Part shown: in pieces, positions 1 through 12,106 of the stretch | Layout of the letters: each line of letters starts with the position of its first letter | Position numbering within the stretch: the stretch's first letter is position 1 | The notes under the pieces: model-generated | Database searches by the model: none | What the model saw: only the letters and a program-made list of their open reading frames with translations | What the model was told of the DNA's origin: nothing | NCBI GenBank assembly: GCA_019916065.1 | Contig: CM034234.1 | Location: forward strand, 13,932,520 to 13,996,519 | Length of the DNA stretch: 64,000 nucleotides | Direction: 5' to 3' | Origin: Vitellaria paradoxa | Taxonomy: Eukaryota > Streptophyta > Magnoliopsida > Ericales > Sapotaceae | Translations under genes and position numbers: made by a program

Positions 1-1239
1 TAGCCGCGGTGAAGATTCTTTTTCTTGTTAATGCTATATGTTTGAAGGAAGAATTTGTGGATGGAAAAGCTAGGAGAGCAAGATGAAATTGAAAATATTC
101 AATTTTTTTTGTTTTTTCGGTGGATGGAGCTATGAAAATGGATGGACATTTGTTTAAATATTTATTGTTATTGAATTAATAAACAATTAGTATAATTAAC
201 TTAATTTTCCTCTCTTATTTCCTCTTCAGGAATCGGAATAAGAATTTTCCTGTCATTAAAAAAATTTCATATTTGATCCATATTTACTTAAGAAATGGAC
301 ATCCGCTCCTTTTCAATTTGTGGAATACAAAGTATTGAGATTCATTATGGTATTTGGAAAGCGTAAATTGAAAAAATTGCCCTCAATTAAATGTATTTCC
401 AAAATAAAATGGTGATTTAGTCTTTCAACTCATTTTTTATTTTATTTTTAAATATATTTATGCATATCAAATGTTAACAAAAAGAACTTTTATTTTAGTT
501 CTTCGACGTGACATACCAAGTGTTGAACTTCTTGTTTATAATCTTATTTCTATTAGAATAAAGGGAGTTCTACCTAGAGAGGTTGTAATTCAAATTAGAA
601 AGAATTTATTAATTATTTTCGCTTTAAAATTTATATACCCATACATTTATATGTAGAAACTTGAGGGATTTTTCATTGCTTGACAGTGTCGACTTCTTAT
701 ATATATATATATATATATGTTATTGTGTTTTATTATTTATTATTTTTTTTAGAGGATCAACACATCAGTGGATTATTTTACCACTGATAAGAGTATTTGA
801 GTTTTTTTTTTTCAATATTTGAGTATTAAATATTATTTTTATCCTAAAAATATAATAAATTGTTGGCAACTCGACATATATCTCAGTTTTTTTGTATTTT
901 ATTTTTTTTTTATTTAAAGGATCAAGTATCGTACTTTTTTTTTAATAAGTTTATGGTGAATTATTCTGTTGTTATTGAACGTATTAAAATTTTTTTTCCT
1001 TATTTTTGGTGTTTGAATTTTAAATGTCATTTTTACATTAAAAATTCAAAAAAAAAAAAAAAACTTGTTGGCGATAAATATTTAAGAACGGGGAGAGTCT
1101 ACACTTTTCTTTTCAAGTATAATGCAAATGCAGAAAGAAACATTTGCGGTACTTAGCTATCAATACATGTCACTGTAACATCATGATACAAATACCAAGT
1201 AATTAATAGAAAACGGTAAGTGGTAAAGCTGGCAAGATA
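1..1239. other. AT-rich intergenic DNA, no gene seen
   Basis: No reading frame here resembles a protein family. The two short open frames are low-complexity, rich in Ile, Lys and Phe, as expected by chance in AT-rich DNA. A short (TA)n run lies near 700-718 and a poly(A) run near 1050-1064. Confidence 0.6.
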
Positions 1240-1648
1240 TTGGAAACACACAGTCGGCCCTGTCCCCCCAAGGCAGTCCACCTCCACCAAAACCACCACC
1301 AGCTCCCTCACCTAATCCACCACCAAGTCCTCCAGCGCCACCTCCACCACCCCCTCCAGCTCCCCCCCCCCCCCAACAGCAGCCCCTCTTCAAACCCACC
1401 ACCAGGCGCCAGCACCCCCTCCAAAACTAGACCCACCACCTAATCCTCCTCGTACGTCCACCTCCACCTCCACCTCCGCCAAACCGCCACTGCCTCCGCC
1501 ACCCCCACCAAGTCCACCACCAGCTCCCCGCTAAAGCCACCTCCACCACCAGCTCCACCGTTCCTTCCATCGCCTCCAAAACCACCTCCTCCGCCACCTA
1601 GACCACCTTACGTGATGAAATTAATGTTTTCTCATGGCGCGCAGACTT
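1240..1648 (-). pseudogene. Decayed glycine-rich protein gene copy
   Basis: On the minus strand this stretch encodes Gly-rich repeats (GGG, GGA, GGF, GGL) in shifting frames, ending in a GGGLP-like C-terminus. The intact gene at 5426-5902 ends in the same way. The region 1610-1648 on the minus strand reads approximately HEK..ISSRK, which resembles the HDEKSFFHRPKF segment of the intact gene just before its Gly repeats. Frame changes, a stop codon near the start of the repeat region and the absence of a signal peptide show it is not functional. The plus-strand Pro/His-rich frame is the shadow of this GGN-rich sequence. I infer a diverged, inverted duplicate of the gene 4 kb away. Confidence 0.7.
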
Positions 1649-2438
1649 ATAAGTGGTCCAGTGGGACAATCATTGTATAATTATAAAACCTTTACAGTCT
1701 TAGTTATTTTTCAAATTCTATCATCATTCAATTCTGCACTGGTATTGAAAGTCATCTTTGCCCGTCTGTACTTGTAAATATTGAAAATATGAGTTTTAAC
1801 GGTGAGACGTAAGAATTTCCAAATATTGTATTTATAACATTATCTAGGTTAGCTTGAAATGACAGTTTTAAATACAGTAAGTTTACCCTAATACGATTTT
1901 ATCTCGCACCATTCATCACTCAATTTTGGATTATTAATTTTTTAAATAAGACATAATGGGTGTGTTTGGAGTAAAAAAAATTAAAAAAAATTGAGATAAA
2001 TTGAGAATTCGTAATGCATGTCGTAAAAGAAAAAGATTGATGTGATATAAAATTAATAAAAATTTATAGAATTTTTTGTTATTTTTTTCAAACCAAACGA
2101 ATCCAATATCTTATAATTGTGGTGATTTTAAATAAAATATATTAATTATTACTCTTAGTTATTAATATTAAATATGTGAGCGGTGACTAGTGCAGAGGAA
2201 GAAAAGAAGGGAGGGGTAAAATTTTTATTTTATATATATATGCCCATGTACGCAACCACTTCCAGAGTAGCATGGGACAGACGATTAATTTAATGCACCC
2301 AACTGTTTCCTTTGGAAAAAAGAAGAAAGGCCAACCAGCCATTCTTGCCCCCGCCTTGCCAGATTATCATTTTGGTTTCATCTCATACGGCAAGACTTTT
2401 GACCCTGCATGCTTTTCTTTAATGTTTTTAAATTCCAT

Positions 2439-2441
<3 letters not shown>
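1649..2441. other. Intergenic, with a small MITE-like palindrome
   Basis: No gene seen. About 1958-2102 is bounded by GGGTGTGTTTGG and the near-complementary CAAACCAAACGA. This is the end type of the short plant inverted-repeat elements (MITEs) that recur throughout the window. The interior is AT-rich and non-coding. Confidence 0.45.

Positions 2442-2498
<57 letters not shown>
2442..2498 (+). repeat. (CT)n microsatellite
   Basis: About 28 uninterrupted CT dinucleotides. On the minus strand this is a (GA)n tract lying upstream of the decayed glycine-rich gene. The intact copy also has (GA)n tracts upstream, at 5060-5147. Confidence 0.95.
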
Positions 2499-2499
<1 letters not shown>

Positions 2500-2528
2500 C
2501 TTTCTAGACACGGGTATGTACTTTTGAG

Positions 2529-2748
2529 TAGGGGCAGATTTAAGATTTGAATTTCAACTGATAATCAAAAGATTTGAAGATAAAATTAGTGAAGTTATAA
2601 AAATTTAGACTTAATTTAAAAGTAAAATATTAAATTTGAGTTATAAAAATTTAGAATAAATTAAATTTAAAAAAATATATTAAACTAAAAAAAATTTTTT
2701 TAGGCTAGACTATACAGATTAGACAACTTACATGTGCGTCCGCCCCTG
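2529..2748. mobile_element. Short hAT-like MITE
   Basis: The ends are inverted: TAGGGGCAGATTTAAG on the left and, read in reverse complement, CAGGGGCGGACGCAC on the right. The flanking octamers CTTTTGAG and ATGTTGAG match at 6 of 8 positions. TAGGG/CAGGG ends with an 8-bp target duplication are typical of hAT elements. The interior is AT-rich with no coding capacity, so this would be a non-autonomous copy. The imperfect flanks keep the call tentative. Confidence 0.5.
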
Positions 2749-2832
2749 ATGTTGAGCTATCCGGTGCACGTTATTACCGTACACCAAATTATTATTATTA
2801 TTTTTTTGGGTAAATCCATGCACCAAATTATG

Positions 2833-3000
2833 GTTCCGTTTGGAGTTAAACAAAATAAAATAAAATTTTACAAATCTCTACAAATACAAATTACGAGACA
2901 GTAAAATTTAAATTTTTCACTTACTGTACGAATTACGAGACATTTACTTTTACAATTTTATTTTATTTTATACACTTTTATATAACTCAAAACACACTCT
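2833..3000. mobile_element. Small palindromic MITE
   Basis: The left end reads GTTCCGTTTGGAGTTA and the right end TAACTCAAAACACACTC. The two halves are imperfect inverted copies, each carrying AATTACGAGACA-type and TTTTACAAAT-type motifs. Related sequences occur at 15572-15714 and about 59687-59825, so this is a small family dispersed in the window. Confidence 0.5.
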
Positions 3001-5054
3001 ATATGTGTTCTCATATGAGGTTAAATAAGTAGCACGTACGTAGCTTACATGTGTGTGTATTAGCCACATGCGATGCAGAATGACACTACGATAAAAATGT
3101 TCTATGGTTGGAGTACTTCTCCCAATTTAAGTATCAAAAACTATGGATATGAGACTTAGTTTGGGGACAAATTTAGCTAATTTTTTTTAACTAATTGTTA
3201 GTTAAAAAAAAAGTTAGTTAAATTTGTGTTTAGGAAAGAAAAAAAGTAACTTTTTTTAAGGTGACTAACTTATTTTTATTAATTTGATATTTTTATTCTT
3301 GAAAATTTAAAATAAAATAAAATTAAAATATAAGAGGATAAATTTGACCAATCACTGTTGATGCAAAACGGAGCCTGATTCTACAAATTTGTGACCGTTC
3401 AAATATGACGTGCAAATACGCATTGATGAAGTCAGGATTTCCTTTTGCGTGGGTCAAAATTTGGGTTCAGAAAAAATTATGAGTAACGTTGTAAACTATA
3501 TTAGGTAAATAAAAATATATTAATAAATTTTAATAAAATAAGTTTTATACAACAAAATTCATTAAAAAAATTTAAATTCATATATATGTATATATATATT
3601 CAATATTTTATCAATTAAAATGTCATTTGATGTCCTTTTCTCTCATAAAATCCATCTACGAATAATAAATTTGTAGTGAAATTTTCCTTTTTTTTTTAAG
3701 TGAATTTTTTCTTTTCTTTTCTTTTTTTAATTTATCTTTTGAAGTATACACGCAAGGCATTTTCTAGTAAATGATCTTCCATATCGTCTTAAAAGTTTGT
3801 TTTAACAACATTAATACCCGAAAATGAGTACACCTCGTAGTCACATAAAAATTGGAAGCTTTTCATTTTGCAATTTTTTTTCCTCTCCCCAGCTACTTTA
3901 AATATTATTACTGATAATTAATGACCTTGAAAATCAAAATATCTGGGTTAAGAATATTTTTATGTATACTTATAATTTAAAATTTTGACTAAATATATAT
4001 ATATATATGTATATATTAATTTTTTATGTTATTAACAATAAGTGATAGATTGAGTTAAGTGTTGATAAGTATTGATGATAAAATTAATTAGATTATTAAA
4101 ATTTAGAAAAAAATTCAAATTTTAAGAAAATAATTAAAATTTTTTTAACCTAAATATTGTTTTCCCTTCTCTGCAAACTTAAAGTCTGGAGCCTTATTTT
4201 ATGACTGTAACTTGCCCTAGCTAGTTTTCACAGGCATGAGCAACGATAGACTGTTATTTATTTATTTTTTGGACAATCATATCGTGAAATTTTGTTGCGA
4301 GCTGCTCACCTTAATATCTCACGACATGAACTATATACATGCATGAAAAATCAGTCCTACGTGCATATTATAATGATATGATTTTTATTTTCAAATTATT
4401 CGCACAAATTTATTAAAACAGTAATGCTTACGTAACCCAAAAAATTTTAAAATTTTACTAAATTTTTTTATCAAAACAGTGTAAGTTTGTCATGGGCCTA
4501 TCATTTTAAATAAAAGAACCGCTAATGAATAATTTATTACAAAAATGCAAATATCACATAATTTTTTTATAGTAAAATTAAAAAAAAAATTCTTAAAGGA
4601 AAGCATTTTTGTTGTTTAAAAATCCTGCTTTGCCCTCAGTTCACCGTTTTAATTGGAATTAAGGGGGTGCTTGGAAGGTTAAAAATTAAAAAATATATAT
4701 AACATGTCAATTTTTTTTTTTACATTTGGAAATTAAAATTAAATTTGTTGACAGAATTTGTTCGAACTATTTTCATATACTATGTTAAAATTTTGAGGAA
4801 AATTTGATAAAACTTTTATCAAATTTTTAGACGTAATTGAATAATTCGCTAGAATTATTTTCAGTATCATAATTTTGAGAAAAAATTAATAAAAGTTAGT
4901 AAATATGAATGGAATATGAAAATAACTAAATATTTATAAAAATTTATAAAAATTGAATTAGTTTTTTTTTTTTTTTTACGTTCCAAACAGCAACTAAAGT
5001 CAACTTTTTGTAGCTCATTTACTATTAATGACTCGAAAAGGACACTAGTAAATT

Positions 5055-5057
<3 letters not shown>
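3001..5057. other. Intergenic, no gene seen
   Basis: About 2 kb of AT-rich DNA without a supported coding region. Several stretches (3160-3260, 4670-4990) carry the GTTTGG / CCAAAC edge motifs and mirrored interiors of decayed MITEs, but I could not set boundaries. Short (TA)n runs lie near 3580-3600 and 3994-4012. Confidence 0.55.
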
Positions 5058-5059
<2 letters not shown>

Positions 5060-5088
<29 letters not shown>

Positions 5089-5111
5089 CCCTTGAAATAA
5101 ATTTGGGGGAG

Positions 5112-5147
<36 letters not shown>
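5060..5147 (+). repeat. Two (GA)n microsatellite tracts
   Basis: One (GA)n run covers about 5060-5087 and a second about 5112-5147, separated by AACCC..GGGGGAGG sequence. They lie about 230-320 bp upstream of the TATA box of the glycine-rich protein gene. GAGA tracts are common in plant promoters and can be bound by BPC/GAGA-binding proteins. A regulatory role here is only inference. Confidence 0.9.
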
Positions 5148-5149
<2 letters not shown>

Positions 5150-5347
5150 CCTCGAAAATAATAGGAAATTTGCAATGCCTTGGATCAAAAGTCTACTATT
5201 CCCAGTTGGGGTCGTCAGAGCTGGATTTTCTTGTCAAAAGAGGAGACAGTTGCTTACATTAACTCTGCCAGCGCGGTTCATAGGTGAGAAGGTGATCTTA
5301 ATTAAAACCTTCTCAACTGTCCACTTCGCATCTTGTCTTTCTTCATG

Positions 5348-5355
5348 TATAAATA
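5348..5355 (+). promoter_or_regulatory. TATA box of glycine-rich protein gene
   Basis: TATAAATA lies 78 bp upstream of the ATG at 5426. This is the normal spacing for a plant gene with a short 5' leader, and the sequence between is C/T-rich leader-like DNA. Confidence 0.7.
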
Positions 5356-5425
5356 ATCCCTCTCTCGGCTCCTCACTTCCCATCTCAAGCCATCTTCACA
5401 ATCTAAACAAATTCTACTTTTGAAG

Positions 5426-5902
5426 ATGACGTCAACTACTTCTAGGTTTCTTCTTCTTGGGCTTCTCGCTGCTCTCGTCTTCGCCGCCAATGCTAGAGAG
5501 CTCGCGACCTCTAAGGCCTCCTTTCATGATGAGAAAAGCTTCTTTCACCGTCCAAAGTTTGGTGGTGGACTAGGCGGAGGAGGTGCTGGTGGTTTTGGCG
5601 GCGGCGGCGGATTGGGCGGAGGATCTGGCGTTGGCGGGGGAGCTGGCTTTGGTGGGGGCGCTGGTGCGGGAGGCGGACTTGGCGGAGGCGGGGGTGGAGG
5701 GTTTGGTGGCGGTGGGGGTGGGGGCCTAGGTGGTGGGTTTGGAGGAGGAGCTGGTGGTGGGTTTGGAGGTGGCGTTGGCCACGGACTTGGCGGGGGAGCT
5801 GGTGGCGGCGGTGGCGGGGGAGCTGGCGGAGGTGGCGGTGGAGGACTCGGTGGTGGAGCTGGTGGGGGATTCGGTGGAGGTGCTGGCGGTGGACTGCCCT
5901 GA
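5426..5902 (+). CDS. Secreted glycine-rich (cell-wall type) protein
   Basis: Single-exon gene of 158 residues. Residues 1 to about 24 form a signal peptide: a polar start (MTSTTSRF), a hydrophobic core (LLLGLLAALVF) and an AANA-type cleavage site. A short charged linker (RELATSKASFHDEKSFFHR) follows. From about residue 47 to the end the protein is nearly all glycine in GGG, GGA, GGF, GGL, GGV blocks, ending in GGGLP. This architecture is that of class I glycine-rich structural proteins, which are exported to the wall; the exact role is not readable from sequence. I chose the ATG at 5426 because it gives the signal peptide directly; the open frame upstream begins with a non-ATG codon. A TATA box lies 78 bp upstream and an AATAAA follows at 6023. 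Base use is strongly GC-rich (GGN codons) compared with its AT-rich surroundings. A decayed inverted homologue lies at 1240-1648. Confidence 0.9.
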   Translation: MTSTTSRFLLLGLLAALVFAANARELATSKASFHDEKSFFHRPKFGGGLGGGGAGGFGGGGGLGGGSGVGGGAGFGGGAGAGGGLGGGGGGGFGGGGGGGLGGGFGGGAGGGFGGGVGHGLGGGAGGGGGGGAGGGGGGGLGGGAGGGFGGGAGGGLP

Positions 5903-6022
5903 GCTCCATCCCCATGCATTATTATTTGTTGTTTTCTTGTTTTCTTTCTATTAACATTGTGTGTTGCCAGTGCAAGTGTGTGGTCTGCATAATCTGCTTT
6001 CTTTTCGAATGTTCAACAAAGA

Positions 6023-6028
6023 AATAAA
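6023..6028 (+). terminator. Poly(A) signal of glycine-rich gene
   Basis: AATAAA lies 121 bp after the stop codon, followed by a TG-rich stretch (TGTGTGTGCGCGC). That arrangement suits a plant polyadenylation site. Confidence 0.5.
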
Positions 6029-6398
6029 CTATTTATGTGTGTGTGCGCGCGCGGGTTCCCCAAATGTTTCCCCAAGGAAAATAATATAATTTTAATATTA
6101 TTATCATTTCTTTTTCCATATTCTAAAAATTGATGAGAAGCTAGCAAAACACTAATTTGTATTCAACCAACAGAACCAATAGGCGGACGTAATGTTCCAA
6201 TTCCGTTGGAGGTTCCGACTTGGGGAACCAGTTGTGAATAGTCACATTGAGGGTTATCCATTTAAGAAGAAAATGACCGACAATCATGCTGACGTGGAAT
6301 TCAGTTATCCAAATTACACTTTGATCATGATATAAATGAGAATATTGTTTAATTAGCTCAAAATTAACCGTTGTTACGTCACGAGAAAGGAAAATTTA

Positions 6399-6878
6399 AG
6401 GTGTGTTTGGAGTGATAAAAAGTAAGATAAAATATGGTATCAGAAAATTTTTTACGTTTGGTACACATATTTCAAATCGTGTTTTTTGGAGATGAACAGT
6501 AAATTTCCATTTCGACGAACTGCATTTTCGTTTGAGCGAATTCAAATCATGACTTTTTTGCACTACATTAATCCGCTTAAACAGATTGTAAAAATTAATT
6601 GGACGGAAATTGGTTACGTGAATCCGTTGGAACGGTTTCTATAATTTGTTAGAACAATTTCTATAATCTCACAAAAAATAGTCAAAATAGATGTCAGTCG
6701 ATAACTTAGGAGTCCATGGTGATAATAGCGAAAAATTTTTACTATTTGATTAATCAAATTTTAATTATTGACTTTTTTTTTAAAAGTTATTAAACTTTTT
6801 TTTTGAATTTCAAGAAGGTAAGAATGTGTAAAAATTTTCTGAGATTTTCATCATATTTTTGTGCACCAAACATACCCT
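6399..6878. mobile_element. MITE, family A (GGTGTGTTTGG ends)
   Basis: The left end is AAGGTGTGTTTGGAGTGATA; the right end, in reverse complement, begins TAAGGGTATGTTTGGTGCAC. Internal blocks (ATCCGTT, GATTGTAAAAATT, GATGAACAGTAAATTTCC) recur in inverted orientation in the copy at 29103-29615. Ends starting GG(G)TGTGTTTGG next to TTA are typical of PIF/Harbinger (Tourist-like) MITEs. No coding capacity. Confidence 0.6.
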
Positions 6879-7218
6879 TAATTTTTTACCTATAAAAAAA
6901 ATGAAAGGAAAATTTAAAGTTCAAAGTTGTCGCATAATTGCTGCATACTTGAAGGGGTCATTATAATAAAGACAGGCTGTTCCAAATGAAAAATTATTTC
7001 ACGCCACGGCCATTATAGAATAATTTTTATTACGATTGAAACTCTTGTAAAGTGATAATTTTATTTTAATACTAAAATCATAAAAATTTTCTCAGGGTTT
7101 TGTACTAAAAAATGAGCCTAAGAGAATATTAATGAGGCCGTTTTGCTTGAAAATTAATTAAAAAAAAATAAAGCTCGGCCGTAGCATTTACTTTTAAAAT
7201 TTTAATTGCTTGGCCATA

Positions 7219-7260
<42 letters not shown>

Positions 7261-8342
7261 AAGTGTACTATATTCAATAAACAACTTGATAAGTGATTTC
7301 AAAATATTTTTAATAATTGACCCATATTTGTTTGGGCATTTTTTATTTGGCCAACTTATTTTGACTCTATAGGATATTTGGTACTAAAATTATCTTATCT
7401 TTTAAAAAATATTTGACACCAAAATTCAAGCTAAGATCAGACTACGGTTTCGTTTGGTAAAAATAACTAGTAGTTGAGCTGTCAATTACTAATTTTTTAA
7501 TTTTTTCTAAAATAATTAAATTTATCTCTTACATTTTAAATTTATTTTAAACTTTAACAGATAAAAATGTTAATAATAAAAGTTAACTATTAAATAATTA
7601 AATTTTTTTTTCTAAACATAAAAAAGTTAACATTTTTAATTTTTTAATAATTAGTTATAAAAAGTAAAAGTAACTTTCTTACTTTTCAAACTAAACCTAC
7701 GGAAAGTAGGAAAATAGTGGGGAGTTATCGGCGGAAAGGACACGTGAAAAATTCCGAATTAACGTAGAACAATTATAGGTAATTACAATGTATAGGGAGA
7801 GTTGTTTTCTTTTACTATTATAAATGCAAATCAAGACAAAAAAAAGTAGTAACCATCAAGTAATTTCAAATTTTTCTTCCCCCTTCAACCACTGTGGCCA
7901 TTTTATTTTATTTTAATTAGTTTTTGTACCTTTCAATATTAATTCATTTACTTTTAATGTAATTTAATTGTCTTTAGGTGTAGTTTGTTGATATTAAGAG
8001 TAGTACAATATAATAAATATTCCTCAATTCACCATTTTCATCCTATTATACTCCAAACTAGCATCAGAATTTTCATGAAAAATTTAACGAATTTGAAGTT
8101 TTTGCAGCGACAAGATAACGGTAATTTGCACTAACCGATCACTTTCATTTTTTTGAGTCCTTGTGACTCTGATATGCCCATACATAGAAAATTCTCTCTT
8201 TTTTTAACAGATAAAAATAAATAGAAAAATATTCGAAGGTAAACGTTGGGTAACTAAGTGCGGAGCGGATAACTGCTAAAAGTATTATTCCAAAACCATG
8301 AAAACTCATGCATTTTTGGCAGTTCATTTTTTAAGACAAACG
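6879..8342. other. Intergenic with decayed MITE and (TA)n tract
   Basis: No gene seen. A (TA)n microsatellite lies at about 7226-7254. The stretch 7443-7697 starts TTTCGTTTGGTAAAAATAAC and ends TTTTCAAACTAAACC, with CTACGG or CCTACGG on both outer sides. It is a MITE whose right part matches the DNA flanking the solo LTR at 42724-43628. Confidence 0.5.
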
Positions 8343-8647
8343 CTAAAGGTCTATTTGGTATACCTATTTTAGATTTGTTTTCACTTTGTATTTTTTAGAA
8401 CAAAAAAAACAGCTCAAAATACATTTGGTTATTTAGAAAACGAGCTTATACATAAAATGTAAAATGATCAAAATCCGTTTTGATCATTTTTACTCAAAAC
8501 TAGAAGAATCTCTCAAAGGACATAAAATAGAAAATATCAAAATAAATGTGTTTTCAGTATTTTTAAAATATGAATCCCCAGGTAGAAATTAAAAAATAGA
8601 AAATAAAAATAGAAAACGTAAAATAAAAATATAAACCAAATATCACT
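8343..8647. mobile_element. MITE-like inverted-repeat element
   Basis: The left end, GGTCTATTTGGTATACC, and the right end, TATAAACCAAATATCAC, are inverted. The interior carries mirrored ATTTTAGATTTG / TAGAAAATAAAAATAG blocks and no coding frame. The class is not certain. Confidence 0.45.
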
Positions 8648-9263
8648 TACGGTGGGTCAGGAGTTAAACTCAAGAAAAGTGTAACTTTTTTCAAGTTACT
8701 CGAACTCAACCCGAAAGAAATTCAGGTTGTCATTTTAACGGGTTTGAATCGAATTTAATTTGTAGTTATTTAGAATCGATCGAATTCGAGTCGATAAGTG
8801 TTTAATTCAAAAGTTTGGAAAGCTAGTTTAATAAAATAATATATATTTTTTTTATTTTTTTTGTTATAAGCTTTTATTATATTAACTGAACTACTCGATC
8901 GACCACAAACTGGAGCTCAAACATATACAAAAGCTCGTACCCATCTTTAACTGTCACACTATTTTATGAGACGAATAATTTCTCCATCTGTGTGGAACCC
9001 CTTCAAAACTTCGTAACACACCTGGGCATTTATTTTTATGTTCTCTACTTCTCCTGTATTTTAATTTTCTGCACAATCGAAGTAGTATTAACTTAGCTCT
9101 TTTAATTTTCTTGTACACAGCTCTGTGCTACTTCACGACCGTCTGCTAATTTTGTATATTATTATACAAAAATAATAATTTTATTTTATTATTTTTCATT
9201 ATGTCCATTCCCTATCTAAGAAAATTATAAAGTACGCCATTCCATCACACATATTCATTTAAG

Positions 9264-9490
9264 TGGTGTTTGGCTCGCTAATAATAAAAAAAAATTAACT
9301 TTTACCATTTTTTCTAATTTTTTCCTACTTCTTTCACTAAATACAAAATTAATTTTTACTAATTTTTCTAACTTTATTTAATTTTGACAAATTTTTATTA
9401 AATACTCAACTACCAACTAAAGTGTCACACGTTAAATTTTAGTGTAAAGTTGCACTTTTTTTTTTTTTTTTCCATGTCCAAACGCCATCC
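9264..9490. mobile_element. Small MITE-like element
   Basis: The left end is AGTGGTGTTTGGCTCGC; the right end, in reverse complement, is AGGATGGCGTTTGGACATGG. The AT-rich interior repeats TTTTTACTAATTTTTCTAA motifs. Ends of this type are common in Tourist-like plant MITEs. Confidence 0.45.
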
Positions 9491-11123
9491 TAATGTGTTG
9501 TATCGAACGGACTGAATTGTTTCGATGATGACAGCAACTTTGCATCCAAAAATTAGACGGGAGAGCTAATCAGTACGTAGCTTTGCCGACAATTTTACAG
9601 AAGACTTTTTCTTAGCTGAGTCTTCCATTTCCAGTGCATCAGTAAATGAAATTATGGAGTCCGAATTGAAACGAGAATTCGCCGTTTTGGTTGGTGGCTA
9701 ATAAATAAAGGAATTAATAAGGCCTTGTTTGTTTAACTATTTGGAAAGATTCTTTATGGCCATGAGAAATTTATATATAGTTGCGTGTATGTCAGGGAAC
9801 TTGGGAATTATTGGCTATGAGCAAGAGCCTAGCTAGGTTCTGGATTCACTGTTTTTGCCATTTGCTCTAACATTCATAGGTATTAATCAATTATATATAA
9901 ATATATGTGCATTGATACTGTTTGTAAGTTCTTTGGGCATGTGAATTCCAATTTTGTCTTTGGATTGTCGCAACTTCAAACTTGACACGTCAGCTTACCA
10001 TAAATCAAATTATAGTACCACTAATAAAATGTTATTTTGTTATAAAAAAAATACATATGATGTGATAATTGCAATGTCATAATTAAATTATTTTTTATGA
10101 ATTTATTATTTTTGAATTGGTAGACTTGTAAATGTACTAACACATTGTTCTAGGTATATATTTTGTTTCCTAACAAAATTTTCCAATTACAATAATATAT
10201 TCCCAATACTGCTATTTCTCGTAAGGGTGATTACTAGTTAGTAGTAATGCTATGCAACTTTAAAAATCTACCAAGCAGTTTAAATTGAATGATGTGAAAA
10301 GTTATCAATATGTTATGTACTTTTTGTTTTTTGTAACTTTCAATATCATGTTTAATTTGTGTATATATCGATTAATTATGAGATTAAATTATAAATTAAT
10401 GATCATTTATAAATTTTTAATAGTCTTAAAAAGTCTTGAATTGATAATTGTTCGGGAAAAAAAAGATAAAATTGATCTGATCAACTGAACTAATCTTTGG
10501 AATTCGGTCTATCAATGTAAAAATATTAAGTCCATTAAATTATAATTTATTTACAACACCATCACGATATTTTAATTGTAATATTCGATATGATTTTCAG
10601 GATGGAATAACAACTTTTCTTGTGTGCTTTTCCTCCATTATCAGTGCAGTTATAATTAAAACATGTGAGGGTTTGATCATGACTTATCTCACTTTGCATG
10701 AAATTAAAGGGTTAACTACATAAATCAACTATAACTCAATATCATATAATTAGTTTAAACTTTAAAACATTACACTTTAAATTTTTTTAACTATAAAATT
10801 GCATTACTTTACCTCACATGCTATTATTAGAATATAACCGTTAAAAAAAAAATTCTCTCAATAAAAATACCCTTGGATTGCTATAGGTAAAAAATTTTCC
10901 TTAAATTATTTAACTTGTGTTTTATGATGATCATTCATTAGTATCTATCATCTTATAATCTCACCAAGTGCTTGGCAATATTAAAATATATTTCTTAAGA
11001 TTAAAATGGGTACAAACAAAGTTAGGGTATTCAACCTCGTGGTTATTAGAGAAAAATATATGATTATGAAAGGTAAAAGTGTCAATTTAATTATTTTTTA
11101 ATTGTTTTTATATCAAATTTAAT
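9491..11123. other. Intergenic, no gene seen
   Basis: AT-rich DNA. The only open frame of note (10285-10488) is low-complexity and unsupported. No repeat boundary could be set with confidence. Confidence 0.55.
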
Positions 11124-11811
11124 TAGGTTTATTTCATTTACATCCCTTATGGCTTTAATTTTTGTGCATTTAAAATCTACATGTTTTATAAATGTGCATT
11201 TGTACTCTCTAAAAGTTGTATTACATCATTCAGACCCCCTGTGTTAGATTTTTCATCCAAAAAATAACTTTTAATTAATTAAATATTATTTTATACATTA
11301 ATATTTATAAAAGAAATTATTTATATTATGATACGACATATCTTTTTTATAAAAATTATATCACAATTAATTATTAAATTATTTTTTAGAACCTTTTTTA
11401 ATTAATATTTTAAATTATTATGCTTCACATTAATATTTTAGATTTATATTACATATACATACATACATACATACATACATAAGCGCTAGTAATTATACAT
11501 ATACATAAATTATCATTACTTTTTCTGTTATTAAGATTATCATTACTTTTTCTCTTTCACTCTCCTTCCATTGGCATCAAATAATAACGGAAGAGTTTTT
11601 CTCTCAATTTTGTCTTTCATGCATTTTTTTTAAATACTAAAAGTATAAAAATAATATTGAATTAGTCAATAGTTACTTTTTAAATGAAAAATCTAATAGA
11701 GGGGGTTTGAGTAAATATAATACAAATTTTAAGAGTGTAGGTTCACACTTATAAAACCTATAAGGTTTAAGCGCACAAAACCGAAACAATAGACATATCA
11801 GTGAAATAAAC
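11124..11811. mobile_element. Long fold-back (inverted-repeat) element
   Basis: The first ~150 bases and the reverse complement of the last ~150 bases align over most of their length. Both begin GGTTTATTTCA and later share GGTTTTATAA/TGTTTTATAA and AGACCCCCTGTGTTAGATTT versus AAACCCCCTCTATTAGATTT, then TTTTCAT..AAAAAA/GTAACTTTT. The centre is AT-rich with a (CATA)n tract at about 11453-11480. There is no coding capacity. It would be a MITE-like fold-back element of uncertain superfamily; I could not identify a clean target duplication. Confidence 0.6.
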
Positions 11812-12106
11812 AATTTGAATAATTTAGAGGGTGAATACGAACATGTTTTAAATATGTATGTAGTGATACTAAATCATAACTTAGCTGATGTTAATATGAC
11901 TAACCTTAAATTTAAATATTGCTAATTTTTTTAATTCCCTCCATCTTTGATGTGTTAATTAAAAAGTAAACATCTACATTCAACTAAACAAACAGTTCAT
12001 TTTAATCATATCCTCATTGCGTAGCATGTAAAGAGTAGAAATACCTGTAATAATGTCTAAGATTCATTTAATTAACTTTTTTTTGAATAAGCAAAAAGCT
12101 TAGAAA

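Noticed and set aside
1181..1443. Open frames in the 1.2-1.4 kb Gly/Pro repeat region
   Set aside because: They are short pieces of the decayed minus-strand glycine-rich gene in mixed frames, not separate genes.
2272..2550. Open frame ending in a Leu-Ser repeat
   Set aside because: The repeat is just the translated (CT)n microsatellite and the rest has no family resemblance.
5511..5919. Pro-rich and His/Arg-rich minus-strand open frames opposite the glycine-rich gene
   Set aside because: They are complements of GGN codons (CCN, CAC). The sense frame has a signal peptide, TATA box and poly(A) signal.
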